Below are positions 63,265-64,000 of a DNA stretch of 64,000 nt, one piece after another. Made by a program: the position numbers and the translations under genes. How positions within the stretch are numbered: the first letter of the stretch is position 1; the number at the start of each line of letters is the position of its first letter. The notes under the pieces were generated by a model. The model did no database searches, had not been told where the DNA came from, and saw nothing but the letters and a program-made list of their open reading frames with translations. The stretch covers positions 14,302,919-14,366,918 of the forward strand of contig CM030832.1 in NCBI GenBank assembly GCA_018105865.1, in the 5' to 3' direction. Origin of the DNA: Metaphire vulgaris (taxonomy: Eukaryota; Annelida; Clitellata; Crassiclitellata; Megascolecidae).

Positions 63265-63665
63265 AAGTAAGTAAGTAAGTAAAAACGAAATTTCTATAGC
63301 ACTGCCAGAAAGCTTGGCGCAGTGCACCAGCTTATTCACGAGCGCTCAATCTTGGTGAAATCGACAGTCCGTAATCCGTAGTTGAGTGGTGGTCAAAGTG
63401 TAGATCCAGGTAGGCAGTCGCAGCAAAGTATTTATATGGAGGATGACAACAAGATTTACGGTGGATAGAATGCAGACCTGTGGTAAGGATTTCATCGTAA
63501 GATTTCTTGAAAAGAATGGTTTTTAGTTGTTTTCGGAAAGTTTGTAGAGTGATGGCCAATGGTGACTGATTTATGGACTGAAGAGAACCCGAGTTATTGA
63601 TCTTTCGGATCTCTGACGGAAGATCACTACAGAGACGAGGCGCAGTGTATGAATAAAATTCTGGG
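63265..63665 (-). pseudogene. CR1-like LINE, 3' end
   Basis: An open minus-strand frame reads YTAPRLCSDLPSEIRKINN, then PLAITLQTFRKQLKTILFKK. This is the classic W/R-L-LP-IR...F-LKT-LF ending of CR1/L2 reverse transcriptases. It is followed by a short 3' UTR ending GCTATAGAAATTTCG then (TTAC)n. The same 3' end occurs at 60535-60600. Confidence 0.8.
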
Positions 63666-64000
63666 ACAAAAAGCTACAATTTTCGAGAATTTCAGTTTAT
63701 CTTTTGTTACGACGTAGGCGAGCTAAAGGTAGTAACGACTATACTAGAAAAAACGATGATTACTTAAAACTCCACTTCCCACTACACACCGGCACCCAAA
63801 GGCATTTTGACAGCCGCTAAGAGTAGGCTAAGTTACCTGAAAGTTGGACCCATCATGAAACTAAAAATCCATAGTTGATAATTGGCGAGCCTCGTAAGCA
63901 TCGAATCCAAAGAATTGGTCAGAAGTAGCGTATAATTAATTATTAAATTTACTAATTTAACGTTAAATATTACAGTACAGTATGCCTATAGCAGTATTTA

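Overview
The window is nuclear DNA of an animal. It has spliced genes with GT-AG introns, long introns, very long microsatellites (GA, TA, TAG, AAT, TC), and many short transposon derivatives. The best-resolved gene is a muscle troponin I. Its inhibitory region (VKPALKKISK) and its KKPEW C-terminus resemble protostome, especially lophotrochozoan, troponin I more than vertebrate troponin I. I therefore infer an invertebrate, probably marine and lophotrochozoan, but the species is not identifiable from sequence alone.

Three protein-coding genes can be assembled. (1) A VPS26-family retromer subunit lies on the minus strand, with coding exons at 22521-22381, 10737-10662, 10073-9884, 8242-8078 and 3458-3352. 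The start-codon exon (upstream) and the last ~100 residues were not found. (2) A two-exon gene for a small secreted Gly/Tyr/His-rich protein (plus strand, 7162-7259 and 7577-7775) has a TATA box and a poly(A) signal. It sits entirely inside a VPS26 intron on the opposite strand. (3) A complete nine-exon troponin I gene lies on the minus strand from 58215 to 40119. It encodes 211 residues, and its ATG is split across intron 1.

Most of the rest is transposon-derived. At least six CR1-like and four RTE-like ('GSETW' type) non-LTR reverse transcriptase fragments are present, all broken. tRNA-derived SINEs and a piggyBac-like transposase scrap also occur. More than twenty short terminal-inverted-repeat elements (MITEs) are present, many with 8-bp target-site duplications typical of hAT. 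Three are 80-bp elements ending in TTAA.

The most unusual observation concerns these MITEs. Families with quite different termini (starting CAGTGGCGTAGC, CAGTGGCGGTTCC, CAGGCCCTCCGAGAG, CAGAGCCGTAGCGAG, CAGGGCCATATTAAGG, and even the non-hAT GGGCCGTCCATAAATGACG) share one internal module, about TGACRAGCAAAAAAGGTCRTC. It often occurs as a pair about 35-95 bp apart. Its best-preserved copy is a perfect palindrome, CTGACGA-N10-TCGTCAG, which suggests a dimer-binding site or hairpin carried or acquired independently by unrelated elements.
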